Assembly (NCBI GenBank): GCA_963978905.1
Contig: OZ022257.1
Span: 27,047,274-27,111,273, forward strand
Origin: Trichostrongylus colubriformis
Lineage: Eukaryota; Nematoda; Chromadorea; Rhabditida; Trichostrongylidae
Length of the DNA stretch: 64,000 nt
Direction: 5' to 3'
The notes beneath the pieces were generated by a model. That model was not told the origin of the DNA, did not search any database, and saw only the letters and a list, made by a program, of their open reading frames with translations. A program made the position numbers and the translations under genes. This document shows, piece by piece, positions 36,201 through 48,560 of the stretch; the stretch's first letter is position 1, and each line of letters starts with the position of its first letter.

Positions 36201-37884
36201 ATCACTGCATGCATTGATTTGCACGAAGGGATCAAGATCACTGTAAATGATCATGTCCACTGATCTGGATCGCCCATTTAGGTCTGTATATGAAGCCACT
36301 GTTTTCCTCATCGTTTATTCTATTTATTGTCTTAATGGATCTGCTGCCTTCTTTGTTTTCTAAACCGGGGTCACAACAAGCTCTTAACCATTCTATTGAC
36401 AGTGGACTGACATGTGTATTGTGGTGTTAACTGAATGCACACACATGCGCAAATCTCTTCTTTACACCTCCTACGGAGCGCTTATCCATCGAACCTTTAA
36501 ACGCCACAGAGGTGCCTTCATGAAAAGGTAAAAGGCGTTGCTCTAGCGTGTGACACTCAGCTCGACCTCGTAGCAGTAGCACACTCAATTCTCCAATCTA
36601 TAGAGGCTTAATCATGATGCAATCGTCATTACCGGCAAGCGTCTGATCAGCCAGCACTGGTCTTTGTCTAATGTCAAAAATTGGACAGAAATTGTACGAG
36701 AAATTAAGAACAGTGAGATGAATATGCCCACGGTACATCGTACATTACTCCACCCACGAGGGGTAAATCTGGAGGTGGAGTCGCTGTGAGATATAGTGTA
36801 TGGGTCACAGTCAGCACTACCAAAAACCAACGACCACTGATAAGCACCACTCATGAAGAATGGTGGTCTGAAAGTGATCGCATTTCCTCCTGTTTCTAAT
36901 GACCTTCGGTGAGCTCAGTTGTAAAGCAATCTTCGTCTGATATGGTTTGTGTTTTTCACTTTTTGAAGGGAGTTTGTGCGTTGGCATTTCTAAAGTGTCT
37001 CATGTTTCAGACACACGAACAAACATTCTCTTCCAGCAGCCATGATTACTTACGTACGACAGTTATTCTGTTTACTCTGTTTCTCAGCAAAACATTTGGG
37101 AATCGAAGACCACTTGATACTTTCCGTGAGACTTTTTTCTATAACCAATAGAAACTATGTATCTATATCGAACTGCTCAGATGGCAAAAGTCTTAAGCTT
37201 TTTTCGTGCTATCGCAATGAAGGGCTAAGAGCGTTATAAAAACTCGCGCATCTGAACACCCTGGAGTGATCTCAAGCCTCAGTGTAGGGGAGAAGAGGTG
37301 GCGCCTCCCTCTAGGCTCAGAGAAAAATAATGTTCATGGTGGGATGCCCTTCTCAGTGCAATAGCACCGCTTCTCTGGAACCAATCATATGCGGTTGGAA
37401 TCAACAAGTGGAAAATGCAAGGAGGAAGCTCCACTTCATGGAAGCGCATCACTCACCTCGGACCTCGTTTCAACCTGTAGGACCTGGTCGAAACCATCAT
37501 CCACTTCTCCATTATCTACTATGTGCAGCCAGCTAAGTGTCTGCTAACGTATTTGCGTACCTGAACGGCAACCATCGCTCGAGTGAAAGCGTCGTTGAGA
37601 CTCTGATTTTTTCAAGTAGTATATAAGTTAAAAGGTGGAATCAGCAAATGAATCGCGTTATAGCTGCAGCCTCGCGCAAGGATTTGTGCAGCTGGCTTGA
37701 AGTCACGACACAGTCATATACGTAAGTGCATGTTTGACACCCTACGAGCTGTCCATCGTATTGGTGCGGCAACGCCTTCCAAATGTGAGTAACGATAAGC
37801 TGTTGGGAGTAGGAATGGAGTATGACGAGCTAGCGCTTGCCGCAATGTCTCAGGGGGCTGTGGATAGGGAATTAATAGCAACAG
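36201..37884. other. Stretch with no recognised gene
   Basis: Short ORFs only. A few potential splice signals occur but give no recognisable protein. Confidence 0.3.
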
Positions 37885-37959
37885 TCGCACCTACCTACAC
37901 TTGGGTGTGTACAAATTGATACGAATGAACTCCTCCGCATCCCATGTGCGAAAGCTTAA
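37885..37959. repeat. Foldback-arm fragment
   Basis: 'gggtgtgtacaaattgatacgaatgaac' and 'gcatcccatgtgcgaaagcttaa' match 3969-4030. Cut at TTAA by the following MITE. Confidence 0.6.
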
Positions 37960-38438
37960 AGGCACATTTCAGGATTATTAGGATATCACATCTCCTGCCG
38001 TGGATGGATAGTTTGACCCAAGCCATGTAGACTGTACCTTAACCGAGGCGTGGGTGTCAGTTCCTAGAGCATGCAGAGCCAAAGAATCTATCCAGCGCAA
38101 CAGCTCGGCCCCGCCCACCCCAGCCGGGTGTCTGCCTTTACTCTTCGACTCTTATCTTTGACATAGGCAGACCAGCTATAGCCAAGATCTTGAAACTGGA
38201 AGTAAACCGATCGCCTCGTGAAGTAAACCCACTACTGAGTGACCTAACCCCACTCTAGGCACCTGAACACTTGCAGCACACCCCCGGCTGGGGTGGGCGG
38301 GATTAAGCTTATGCGCTAGATTCTTTGGCTCTGCACGCCCCAGGAACTGACATCCACGCCTCGGTAAAGGAACAGCCTACGTGGCTTGGGTCGAACTATC
38401 CATCCACATGATATCCCAATTAATCCTGGAATGTGCCT
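37960..38438. mobile_element. TTAA MITE, 479 bp, long inverted arms
   Basis: TTAA at 37956-37959 and 38439-38442. Each arm is about 150 bp ('ggatagtttgacccaagccatgtag' against 'tggcttgggtcgaactatcc'), with inverted 'agattctttggctctgca' blocks further in. Inserted into the TTAA of a foldback arm. Confidence 0.85.
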
Positions 38439-38442
38439 TTAA

Positions 38443-38824
38443 ATCGTCAGCGTTGTACCGAGAACTTACGATAATATCTCAATCGCAGCTGTGATGTTCG
38501 AGACGCTCCGTCACAAGAACTTTGTAGCAACACCTCTAACGACTTCAGCGATTCCACGCGCGCCAGTGTGGACCCACTTTGCGCAATAGCACTTGCCAGG
38601 GAATGTTGTAGCGGATAACGAGCACCTCTTGAGTTGTCAGGGTGATCGGACCACTTGCTTTCAATCGAAAAAAAAACAAGAAAAGCTGTGAATTGGATGG
38701 AAAGCCATCAGCAAAACAGAAGACTCAAACGAAACAAAAAATGTAGAAACGAAACAAACAAAAAAAATGGTCCAAGGCAATTCCACAATGTACCATGGAA
38801 GCGTTTGCTGCTTCCATAGGGTAA
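38443..38824. other. Stretch with no recognised gene
   Basis: A-rich; nothing recognised. Confidence 0.3.
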
Positions 38825-38923
38825 TCCCCACTATATATAAAACGCTTCGTCTGTCTGTATGTTCGTCCCTTTGTCCGTCCCTTCGTCGTTTTCCTCATCC
38901 CTCCGTCTGTCACCAAATTAGGT
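38825..38923 (+). mobile_element. Helitron 5' end interrupted by the RTE
   Basis: TCCCCACTATATATAAAACGC after A, then 'gtctgtctgtatgttcgtcc' and 'ccgtctgtcaccaaatta' resemble the leader of the Helitron family, but from a distinct subfamily. Its last 12 bases are the left target duplication of the RTE. Where it resumes after 43087 is not clear. Confidence 0.5.
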
Positions 38924-39401
38924 CACCTGTCACCTGTCACCTGTCGTCCCGTGGTTCATCGAGAGCCTCGAGCGGGTGCCAGCAACGTCTCCATTCGTCC
39001 CTGTCGCGAGCCAAAGCAGTCCAGTGAACGTTTCTGGCTCCAGGAACACGTAACGTCTCGTTCCTTTCGCACAGAGCTTTCGTAAAGAAGTCTGACCATC
39101 GGGCCGGCGGTCGTCCAGGTGTTCGTTCGACGTCTCGAGGGATCCAGTCGGTAACCGCTCCGTTCCAACGGTCATCGCGATATCGCATGACGTGTCAGGC
39201 CCATCTATTCTTCGATTCCTTGGCAAATACGACGGCGTCCCTGATCTTTGATCGACGACGGAGTTCGGAACTCCGGATTCACCTCTGCACTTGCGTGTAT
39301 CGGGATACTCCGAGCATCTTCCTCTCGATAGCGCGTTGGATGACGCCGACTGCATGCTCCTCCTGCTTACGTAGAGTCCAAGTCTCTGAAGCGTATGTTA
39401 A

Positions 39402-40146
39402 AGGCACCGGGAGGGGAGCAAGGGCGGAATAACGTTTACGAAAACAATGGCGTCTGAAAACAAACATATGGGTTCGGTAGATACAACGTGTAACGAAACC
39501 AGCGTTGAAAAACGCGCCGTGAGACGGTATTTGGCCCGGGGGCGCGCTTCCGTCCGAACTGCAAGCTTCCGTGGCCGAGCCACGCTTCGTTCATTTTGAA
39601 GCTTGTCTTCGGCCTGATGTAACCTTATTTTTGAATTATTTCCTCTTTACTATTTTCTAGTGACATATTTTACTTGTTTACTTATAGATCTTCTTAATTG
39701 TGCATTTCTATACCTGAAAATCTCAGAAGGGTCAAATAAAGTCGGAGGGGGGGGGGGGGAGACGCAACTTTGCGTCGACGTCGATGCTCCTTTCCCTTAC
39801 TAGGCTTAGGCTAAAATTGATATCCCCTCCTCCCATATTAAAAAGCATCTGTCAAAGCATAGGTCTCATCAGCTTTAGCCTAACCCTAGGAAGGGAAAGA
39901 AGCTTTGACGTGGGTAAAAATTTTGCCTCTCCCCCCCGACTTTATTTGACCCGTAAGTACACCTAGAAACAATATAAGAAAGAACAAAGTGAAAACTAAA
40001 AGGAAAAAACAAATCTATATTAGAACCATCTTCTTTTGGCACCATGCCAAGGCGTCAAATTGGCGAGTTTGTGCAATGGCGGCCACTCAAGCTCGTCCAC
40101 ACTACGTCTGTTCTACCGTAAGCCAAAATTACCCCTCCTGGTGTCT
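39402..40146. mobile_element. TTAA element nested in the RTE
   Basis: TTAA at 39398-39401 and 40147-40150. Outside them the RTE sequence 'gaagcgtatg' continues into 'ggcaggaaggacagcgg', as in the uninterrupted RTE at about 9890. Ends AGGCACCGGGAGGGG and CCCCTCCTGGTGTCT. The right half is shared with 54596-54990 ('gccaaaattacccctcctgg', 'cacactacgtctgttctacc'). Confidence 0.9.
39729..39952. mobile_element. Palindromic MITE nested in the TTAA element
   Basis: Inverted ends GGGTCAAATAAAGTCGGAGG and complement, each running into a G/C homopolymer, with a partly paired interior ('cctttcccttactaggcttaggc' against 'gcctaaccctaggaaggg'). 224 bp. The target duplication is not evident. Confidence 0.75.
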
Positions 40147-43087
40147 TTAAGGCAGGAAGGACAGCGGAATCGAAGAGTTGGGCGCGGAGCCGGAGTTCTT
40201 CGTCTTCTTCACTACTCCCTCGATGGTCTTGAAGGCTCCCGGAGCCGCTCTTTTCCTCCTGCTCAGCTCTTGTGCTAAGTCGTTCATCATGTTGACTTCC
40301 CGACAAAGGTACATATAGCTGAAGCACGGTGGTGTTCGTTCCGTTGAGCGTGAATGGGGCGTCAGGTACCAATCCGTTCCTCAAAACATCGTCTTCGTAG
40401 GTTGAGCAGCACACCGATTTTTCCACACTCGCAGTCTAAATCGGAGCATCCGCTCTGGTTGCTGGATTGTAGGTGTTAGTAGCACAATGTCGTCAGCGAA
40501 GTGGAGGTGGTGTAGATGCCGGCCACCGACCTTCACTCCCATTCCTTACCATTCCAGTTGACCCATGACGTTCTCGAGAGCGGCGCTGAATAGTTTAGGC
40601 GAGACAGTGTCGCCTTGTCGAACCCCTCTCTTCACGTTAATGATAACTTCCTTGTAGAGTGGCGAGATCCTGGTCGTGAAGTCGCTGTAAATCTCGCGAA
40701 GTATTCTTATATACTGAGTAGGCACACCTTGGTTTCCCAAGGCTTTGATAACCGCTCTGTCTCACGGAGTCGAAGGCTTTCTTCAAATTGATGAATTGAG
40801 ACATAACGGCAACTTGTACTCTCGTGACAGTTCGATGAGTGTAGTGACCGTGTGGATGTGATCGATTGTACTGAATCCTCTCCGAAACCCTGCTTGCTCG
40901 CATGGTTGTCCTTTGTCTAAAGTTCTACCGATCCTATTCAAGATGACACGTGTGAAAAGCTTGTAGACTACAGACAGGCAGATTGGACGATAATTGCAAT
41001 GTCATGTGGATCTCCCTTCTTATACAGCAACACAGTCCTGCTAGTCTTCCACGATGTGGGTACCTTGCATTTCGACAGTTAGCGTGTGAAGAGTCGGGCC
41101 AGTGTTTTGACGATAACTGGCGGAAGATACTTCAGCTGGTCCAGTCTGATTCTGTCGGGGCCGGGTGCTGTACCATTCTTCACCGACGAAATGGCGTGTC
41201 GGACTTCGCAAGGGAGAACTGATGGTACGACATATCCATCTTGCTTCGGATTACTTCTAGAGAGTTGGACATGGCTATCGAAGAGATCCGAGTAGAAGTC
41301 GCAGATGACCTTCCCCATTGCCCTTCGGGAAGCAGTAACTGTGCCGTCCGGACGCCGGAGACCGGTGATTTTGGTCTTATAACTGGCGAAGCTTCGGCGA
41401 GCATTGCGAATGCTCCTCTCAGCCTCTGCTGCTTTAGTCAGCACTGCTGCTCTTCTCTCCTTGAGATCTTCTTCTATCGCCTCTCTGCATCGCTTCGCAA
41501 GTTCGGACGTCAGTTGGTAATCGCCTGCTGCTCGTGCGCCTCCACGTTGGCGTATCAGCTCGAGAGTTTCCGAAGAGAGGCGCCTCTTTGTGACTTTCAA
41601 ACTCTCTGCCCTCCTGGCACAATCGTGAAGATGCTTAACGAGCCGGTTGTACTCGTCGTCGATGTTTTCGATAACGGAATCCTCCCATACACCAGCGAGA
41701 GAAACGAAGTGTTCCCAGTTGATGACTGGCTTGGGTCTTCGCTCCTTTAATGTCGCGGCTCTCTCTCCACGTAACGAAAAGAGGAATTTTGCGTGGATTA
41801 CTCGATGGTCTGATCCCGTGTAGAATTTCGGAGCAACAGCGACGTCGGTCAGGCAAAACATTCGATTGAAGATGACGTGATCAATCTCATGGAATTGTCC
41901 ACCGGGTGACTTCCGAGTCCAGCGCAGATGAGAGGGCTTCTGGAACTGTGAGTTACCATGGATGAAGTTGATCGACATAATAAACTCATACAGCCTTTCA
42001 CCATACTCATTCCATTCCGTTCCGTAAGTCCCGATGTGAAGCTCATTGTCCGTTCTTCTAGGGCCGATCTTGGCGTTGAAGTCGCCGACGATGTCCTTGG
42101 AAAAAGCATGGTCTTTTGTGTGAAACTTCTCCAATTTCTCATGAAATGCTTCAAGATTGTCCTCGTCGCAGCTTGATGTTGGCGCGTAGGAGACGAAGAT
42201 GATCCGAGCCAGGATTAAGCCACACCTTCCAATCGCAAACGTCCGATTCGGGTTGTCAGATTCTCGTACGAAACGATGTTCATGGCCAAGTGCGTGTTGA
42301 CGAGAACACCCACACCGCCAACGCCTCTCCTTCGCATGTTCCAAGGAACAGTTCTTCACCACCCTAGTACACGGCAAATAGCGGGCGATGCCTCCTTGTC
42401 TCGATCAGTCCGATGACGTCGTACTTGATCTTCCTGGCTTGCATCATCAGATCTTCGATGCTCGCTTCCGATTTAGAAGTTCGTGCGTTGTAAGTACTGA
42501 TCGCCATCTTAGTCCTTCTCGAATGAGGCAGCCTGTTGTAGCCCTGATTTTAGCAGCCTCTCCCAAGCGGTCCTACCCAACGCTTCCGTATTGGGGGCTC
42601 CCTCAGGTTCAGGGAAATGAGGCCCATTTTTATTGCTGTTTTCAGCAAGATGGAGACTCACAAGTAGCTTTCCGGGCTCTGTTGTGGGGGCTGGGTATAC
42701 TCCGGGTAGATAGCCAGGCTATCCCGAAGTGGAAATGGGGTTTATTTGTTGGAGGCGACCCCGGACCGCCTCCCATGTACCTCCCAGTTGTTAGAATGGA
42801 AGCTTTTGGCTGGACCGAATGCAGGATACCAACTGCACCATATAGAACGCCCCCACACGTATGCAAGAAACGTCTGCATGGATACAGAGGGTATGAATCA
42901 GCCCAGCTCAGCAGAAACAGAGTCCATCCCCTGGATCCACCTGCGTCTCAGGGCAGGTACATGGTAGCTTTTGGTCCGCGATTAGCCCACTATCCGCCAC
43001 CTGGGGTCGCGCCACGCAGCCTTGCCACCTAACGGCTCGAGATACTTCAGCGAGAGAAGCCCCTCGGTGAGGTAGACCAAATTAGGT

Positions 43088-43594
43088 ATTATATGAAAAA
43101 CGACCTCTTAAGATGGGTACAAGTGTGGTATGGGTAGGGCATGGGACAAACAGTAAAGACCACACATAGATCAAGTGAAGATTTGCTTACGGTGGCCGGG
43201 GCGTGCACTGGAATATTCCGTTTTCAGGCAGTAGAGTATTGTTGGCTTTGAATGTGCTCCAAACGTGTGAAGAATATGGATTCAGGACAGGAATGAGTCT
43301 TTGGGCGGAGCGCACCTCGAGTGGCCGGTCTTTACAAGACTTATAACTAGGTCATAACGCAGCCTTGAGACCAGGAAAATTCGGTAGAAATAAACTATAT
43401 CCATATTGTCCTAAACATTCAAAATGAGAGGGGATTAGCCCACAATGGGCGAAGCGATCATCCAAACGGGTGCGTGCACACCCACATGCACACCCGTCTG
43501 CATATTAAAAGGCAGATGTGTGCTGCCTATAATGGTATTTTGTTTGCTCACCGCTTTCAAAACAATATCCAATATGTGTTCGAAATCGAGGACC
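43088..43594. other. Stretch with no recognised gene
   Basis: May include the remainder of the Helitron interrupted at 38923. No terminus was recognised. Confidence 0.3.
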
Positions 43595-44060
43595 AGAATC
43601 AAGCCTCCGTTAAGGAACCCTCAACGGAGGGTCCTATTTGGTTCGCTAGGAGGGGGGGGGGTGGGGTAGTTCTCGTTGAGGTAGGCAGTGTTCAACAGAA
43701 TTTCTCAGGCTGAGGGCCTAAAGTGTAAGGGGAGAAATGATAAAGCTGACTAATTGGGTTCAAACCCAAAACTAGTTTATCTTAATCATCATGGAAACCT
43801 CATGCATGGCGCGATCGCAGCGAAACCGGTAAACGCCAATAGCCCTTTCGTTGGTCCACTGACACAGACCAACGAAACACACATCCGAAATTCACCAATT
43901 AACCGTGGCTATGGAGAAGATACCACACTCCATCTTGATCGCCGCGTCGCAGTCGCAGTAGCTACATGCGATCCAATTTTCTATGCCATTGAGTCCCTTT
44001 CCATAGCACTGAAGCCTAATCGCTCATCCCCTTACTTTCCGATTAGGAGCTCAGTTCGAC
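43595..44060 (+). mobile_element. Repeat family A, left half
   Basis: Follows 61-330 closely, then jumps to a part matching 938-985 ('gataccacactccatcttgatcgccgcgtcgcagtcg'), so it carries an internal deletion relative to 53-1324. Confidence 0.65.
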
Positions 44061-44648
44061 AGTGAAAATGGAATTAGATTTGTATTGCCGTTCTTCAGAG
44101 AACAGATAAAAAGGCAAATGGAAGCGGGCCAAAATGGCTATGAATTGGAGAGATGAGATCCTGATCGCTGCTGTTCATTTGCATTGTCATGGACAGACCC
44201 CTCCAAAGGCTCATTTGGGAATATGAACTGTGTATTTCGGCATATACATACGAGCTGAATTATCAGAAAGTCGTTTCATGCTACAGGGGAAGGATACCAG
44301 ATCAAAATGAGGCCGAGTGCAATAAGACACATAGCAGTCGACGCGCTTATGGACGCTAATTTCAAATATGTGTCCTAAATCCACCAAATGATTTTCTGAA
44401 TAAAGTCATGGAGGTTTTTGAGTGAGTAGTACTATAGCATGGTTTTCATACAATGTATGTGCTTTTTTTCTGAGATTGTTGAAGCAGAGAGGAGGAGAAT
44501 GAAGTGAGAACCGATGACCTTTTACTGCATGGCTTTTGCCATCTTTGCAGGTTGTTACGTACAAGAAACTTTCTTAGGCTTTTTTTTTGACCACCTTCAA
44601 TGAACGCTGGAAACAATCCATCGGTATTTATAGGCTTTGAATTCGCAG
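44061..44648. other. Stretch with no recognised gene
   Basis: Possibly intronic to the candidate exon that follows. A pyrimidine-rich acceptor (atctttgcag, 44541-44550) leads only into a frame stopped at 44588. Confidence 0.3.
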
Positions 44649-44911
44649 GGAAAGAGCCAATAACGCGTACTTTTACATCAGAGGAAAGATATAAAGGCTT
44701 TGACCAATATCAAGATGCTACTAACATTTTCTTGGTGTCCGGAGATGTTTTGTACACTAGTCGATATTCCACAGATAACGTTGAATCTCTTCTTCATCTC
44801 ACTAAAGCAACGCTTCATATGTGTGTCGAAATTCAAAAAGTCGACCTGAGATACCTTGCTGTAAATGTTGTCAACATCAAGGGAAACTGTGGAGGTCTGT
44901 TATTTTTTGAC
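44649..44911 (+). CDS. Candidate internal exon, unrecognised
   Basis: Open across its whole length, preceded by attcgcag and followed by the strong donor gac|gtaagt. The product of ~87 residues includes 'TSEERYKGFDQYQDATNIF' and 'LHMCVEIQKVDLRYLA'. Its C-terminal third has the spacing of leucines and valines seen in receptor-L-domain repeats, but the match is weak and I do not assign a family. Phase is 1 at the start and 0 at the end. No neighbouring exon was found; the Helitron at 45297 lies downstream. Confidence 0.35.
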
Positions 44912-45296
44912 GTAAGTCTTCTTTCACAATTTTGTATTCCCTCGTAAATACTACGTACGATGAAATGTCATGGCGGAAAAAATTTGCAAGTAACTTTGTT
45001 GGCAAGGAGAGGAAACGGAGAGTAAGCCGCTTGCAATCTGCTGTGTAAAGCTGGCGTACCTTAGACGCTCATTATGAGTCTTTGCAGCATCGCGGCGAAT
45101 CTGGTTGACTAAACTGTTGTTTTAGAGTGAGCACACTGACACCAAACTGATAGGATATGTTGCTCAAATGTGCTTAGATCGCTCGTAGAATGAGTCGTTC
45201 GATACATTCCAACGACCATTCCATAAGTAGTGTCGTTTTTTTTTCTCGAGCGAAATTTCTCGCCTTAGAATCACAAGTTTGACAGCATATCATATA
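44912..45296. other. Stretch with no recognised gene
   Basis: Downstream of the candidate exon's donor site. Intronic if that exon is real. Confidence 0.3.
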
Positions 45297-46977
45297 CCAG
45301 TTGGCGGGCGCACACTACTGCGCGCGATTCATAGGAATATTGTACAAAATGGGTTTGATCGGCACGTCCACAGTTGTGTATGGAATTGAGCGAAATTACC
45401 TTTCCTCTGCTTTCAGCTGAGCTATAAAACTGGAAAAAAGAAGAGAAGATGGCGTGATAAAAAAAGCTTTTCGATATTAATACGCCTCACTCGTTTTGCA
45501 TCGAACCCATTTTGCACGTTATCGACATGAATCGCGCGCAGTAGTGTGCGCCAGCCAACTAGTTTAGGTCATCATTGGGAGTTTGGATAGTTTGGAGATC
45601 GATAGTCTTGTATTCGAATGCATCGATTGGAAAAAATTTGTTCACTTGCTGAGCATCTAATTCCTACACATATCCATATCCCGATTATCGATGTCTATCG
45701 TTTTCGTAAACATGCTTCACTATTTGGAATTTTGCACAATCTAGCGGTCGGTGCCCAGTGTTGCTGCCAATACCGCATTAGAAAATGATTCCGAGTGAAC
45801 CGCTTGCTTTGCTATCACAAATATAGGTTGTATCATGATTATAAACGTGGATCGCAGTATCAAGAGAAATGCACCATTTTTTGGAACGCCATGCAGTTCA
45901 GCGGTTGATACATCGGTGAGTGATATCAGAACATAAAATATGTTCACCCAATGGTAGTGAGACTCAGACGCTTTTGCTAGAGCGATCATATAGTAGTAGC
46001 AAACGGTGTGAAGGATTTTATTCCATCCAATTCCTAACGGTTCCTTATCAGCCACTGTGAGCCGTTTTCGAATCACTGAGGCCACTGTACCCAACAATAC
46101 CATTGAGGTCCCCGTACCCTACAATACCTGCGAATGTGAACATTCCACTGTTAACCGCAAAAGCGATTCGGCCTTGGTGACATTTCCCTTCTCACGCTCC
46201 TTATCAAATCTTATCAGCCATTATCAATTCTGATCACCCAACATAGATGTGCCCGTCCACCTGCTAAACAGCTATGAGTGTCGGCGCTCTTGGATCAACA
46301 CGAAAGGCGAAACGAATTCGACGACATTTGCCTTCACATGCTCCTTATCGAATCTTATTAACCGTTATCAAGGTGGATCACCCCCCCCCCCCCCCCATCA
46401 ATGTCCCTGTCCCACTCCACAAAACACTATGTGAGTATGAACGCTCTGGAATCAACCCGAAAGGTAAAATGGATTGAACGACTCTGGCCTTTTTACGCTC
46501 ATTATCGAATCTTATCAACCGTTATCAATGTGGATCAACCACCATCAATGTCCCGTCCTTCTCCGCAAGAGACCTGTGAGTATGAGCGCTCCAGGATCAA
46601 TGCGATAATCGAAACGGATTCGACGACTCTAGCCTTTTTACGCTTCTCGAATCTTATCGACCGTTATCAATGCGAGTCACCCACCATTAATGTCCCTGGC
46701 CCATCCTGCTAAACACCTATAAGTGTGAGCGCTCTCGGATCAACGCGAAAGACGAAACGGATTTGGCGACTTTTGTCTTCCGCGGCTTCTTATCAGCCCT
46801 TATCAGTTGCTATCAACTTCGGCCCACCTCCACTAGTGTCCCCTTGCCACCCCCTACATCACTTGTAAAATTCATGGTCCAAGCTTTACTGCGACGCGAG
46901 ATATGAATTTCGTGACACACAGACGGACTCACACACAAACACACACAGACATACTAAGCGAATTATATATAGTAGGA
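45297..46977 (-). mobile_element. Non-autonomous Helitron, minus strand, both ends
   Basis: The left edge A|CCAG (45296/45297) is the complement of CTGG|T, and the right edge tagga|T (46977/46978) the complement of A|TCCTA. The inverted terminal segment runs to about 45566 (ccagccaactag). Complement 146-bp units follow at about 46180-46760, interrupted by a poly-C run (46381-46396). Confidence 0.8.
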
Positions 46978-48355
46978 TCATTGGGAAGAAAATTTTCTGT
47001 TCTACAAAATGACATGTTGAATTCTCGAGAATGTAGAGATGGCGCCGACAATTAGGCTGGCGAAGAGGTGGGTCCAGCAGACAGAAGTTGGCCAAACCGG
47101 CAACCAATTAAAACACTATATTTTACTTGAGGAAAACTAACCAACCATGTGTTTCGTACTTGGCCCCGACCTCCCCTGCAAGTTCCACCAGTCGGTCGCT
47201 CAAAAGGTCACGTCGCTCTTTTGCCACATTTAGTTTTTCCGCCCCAACTCGGTGATTTTAGACAATTTCATCGAACCAAGGCAAGAAAATTTTCTCAATC
47301 AATCAGTTGAAAGAGTAGTGAAATGTTAGGAACAGGTGATGGGTAGGAACAGGGAAATACCACTGACCAGATTCCTCAACTTTCTCACGGAAAAAATAAA
47401 TTGTGAACAATGTCAACTGGACCCCTATCACATGGTATCAAAACTCAATCTGAATCGCAGCCGGAACAAACTAGAAAGATGTTTTCTATATAGCAGAAAA
47501 AGTGCTTCGTATTGGTTCCTGAAACAACTCTAAGCAAGGAGTTTGAAGGAAAGAACTCCATTTCGAATAAGTGTGGGTGCTTTCCAAAAAAAAACTAGAA
47601 AAAGAACGACACGACTTATTGATCAACTAAGTGTTGAAAACTGTAGAAGAGGTCAGGACTAAGTACGCGACACATGACTGGTTGATTTTCCTAAAGTGAA
47701 AAACAGTGTTTCATTTGATTGCCGGTTTGGCCAATTTTCGTCGGCTGGACCTACCTCTTCGCCAGCCTAAATGTCGGCCCCATTCTAAAAAACTCGGAAA
47801 CTGAATCGTCATTTTGTAGGGCAGGAGAACCTCTTTCAAATGATATATGACATGCTGCAAAAACTTATGATTCCAAAGGAAAAAGTTATGCTTGAAAAAA
47901 AAAACGACATCACTTATGTAACGACCCAATAGGAAGTGGTACATACACCTTGAGGACCAGTACTCAAACGGATAGCAATTGGTGAATCACAGGAATGTCG
48001 AAGGCAGATTTCAACAACTACATTATGCTTTTCGCGTGCACACTCATAGCTGCTGTGTAGAAAGATAGGATCTTATAGTGGGTGTTTGAAACTCATAACA
48101 ACTCAACTACTACTGAGGTAAAGAAGCAAATGAGAATAACGAGACGCGATACACCTTCTGGCACCCTAGTCCAGTTGTTGTTTGTTGATTCAAGCTTTAA
48201 ATGATCAGTAGCGCGAAACCCACTCTGCTTGCGCTCGGCAAGCAGGGCCAAGAGCACTTGCAAACTTCTACTATCCAAATTTAAATTTTCAGAGGCTGAA
48301 GTTTTTGGCGTTAATCAATCCGTTCTTGGGATGTGCAGCACATTCAAGTCCCACC
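46978..48355. other. Stretch with no recognised gene
   Basis: 47047-47110 ('aggctggcgaagaggtgggtcc..') recurs inverted at 47720-47780 ('ggacctacctcttcgccagcct'), with 'gacattt'/'aaatgtc'-type flanks. This suggests an eroded inverted-repeat element of about 730 bp. No gene seen. Confidence 0.4.
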
Positions 48356-48560
48356 TAGAATCGTCGTGGCTGGCGTATGTGATGTGGCCTATACAATGAC
48401 TTACGATGGCCAGCCGATTTACAAGTCAGCGCTTTTATCCTCCCAGACGAGTCTGGTGCCAATTCACCTACCCTGCGGGGATGGGAGGCTTGGTTGGTCT
48501 TGTTACGGGATTTATCCCCGCACCATGAAACACCACCTGCGCCCACTATCCGAATTTACA
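48356..48560. repeat. Dispersed repeat, copy 2
   Basis: Homologous to 6889-7090 ('tgtgatgtggcctatacaatg', 'gagtctggtgccaat'), with extra 3' sequence 'gcgcccactatccg' similar to the RTE 5' region. Confidence 0.5.

Larger units (their letters stand above)
38937..42507 (-). pseudogene. RTE endonuclease/reverse transcriptase (broken)
   Basis: The product would nick target DNA and reverse-transcribe the element RNA. From the start (ATG at 42507-42505) there is an apurinic-type endonuclease with GDFNAKIG and the catalytic GSDHR (41890-41830 region). A linker follows, then NGTAPGPDRIR (about 41170), the palm motif 'LKKAFDSV', RGVRQGDTVSPKLF (about 40620) and the catalytic FADD (40489-40500). Next come the thumb and C-terminal region ('AVTDWIPRD', '[11 protein letters not shown]', 'LARDRDEW'). 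Defects visible: an in-frame stop after about 40 codons (LFAVY*), frameshifts near 42230, 41080 and 40750, and the MITE at 39402-40146 splitting the C-terminal third. Catalytic residues seen are otherwise present. Confidence 0.85.
38924..43075 (-). mobile_element. Near full-length RTE-clade LINE with 12-bp target duplication
   Basis: Flanked by ACCAAATTAGGT at 38912-38923 and 43076-43087. Minus-strand layout: 5' untranslated region (43075-42508), one long reading frame (42507-38937), then a very short 3' end made of gtgacag repeats directly at the stop. Removing the nested element 39402-40146 plus one TTAA leaves about 3.4 kb, the usual size for RTE elements. Both target duplications are intact, so the copy is probably not ancient, but the ORF is broken. 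Confidence 0.9.

Noticed and set aside
42388..43032. 214-codon plus-strand ORF
   Set aside because: It lies antisense to the RTE 5' untranslated region and N-terminus, within the 12-bp duplication boundaries. No independent domain.
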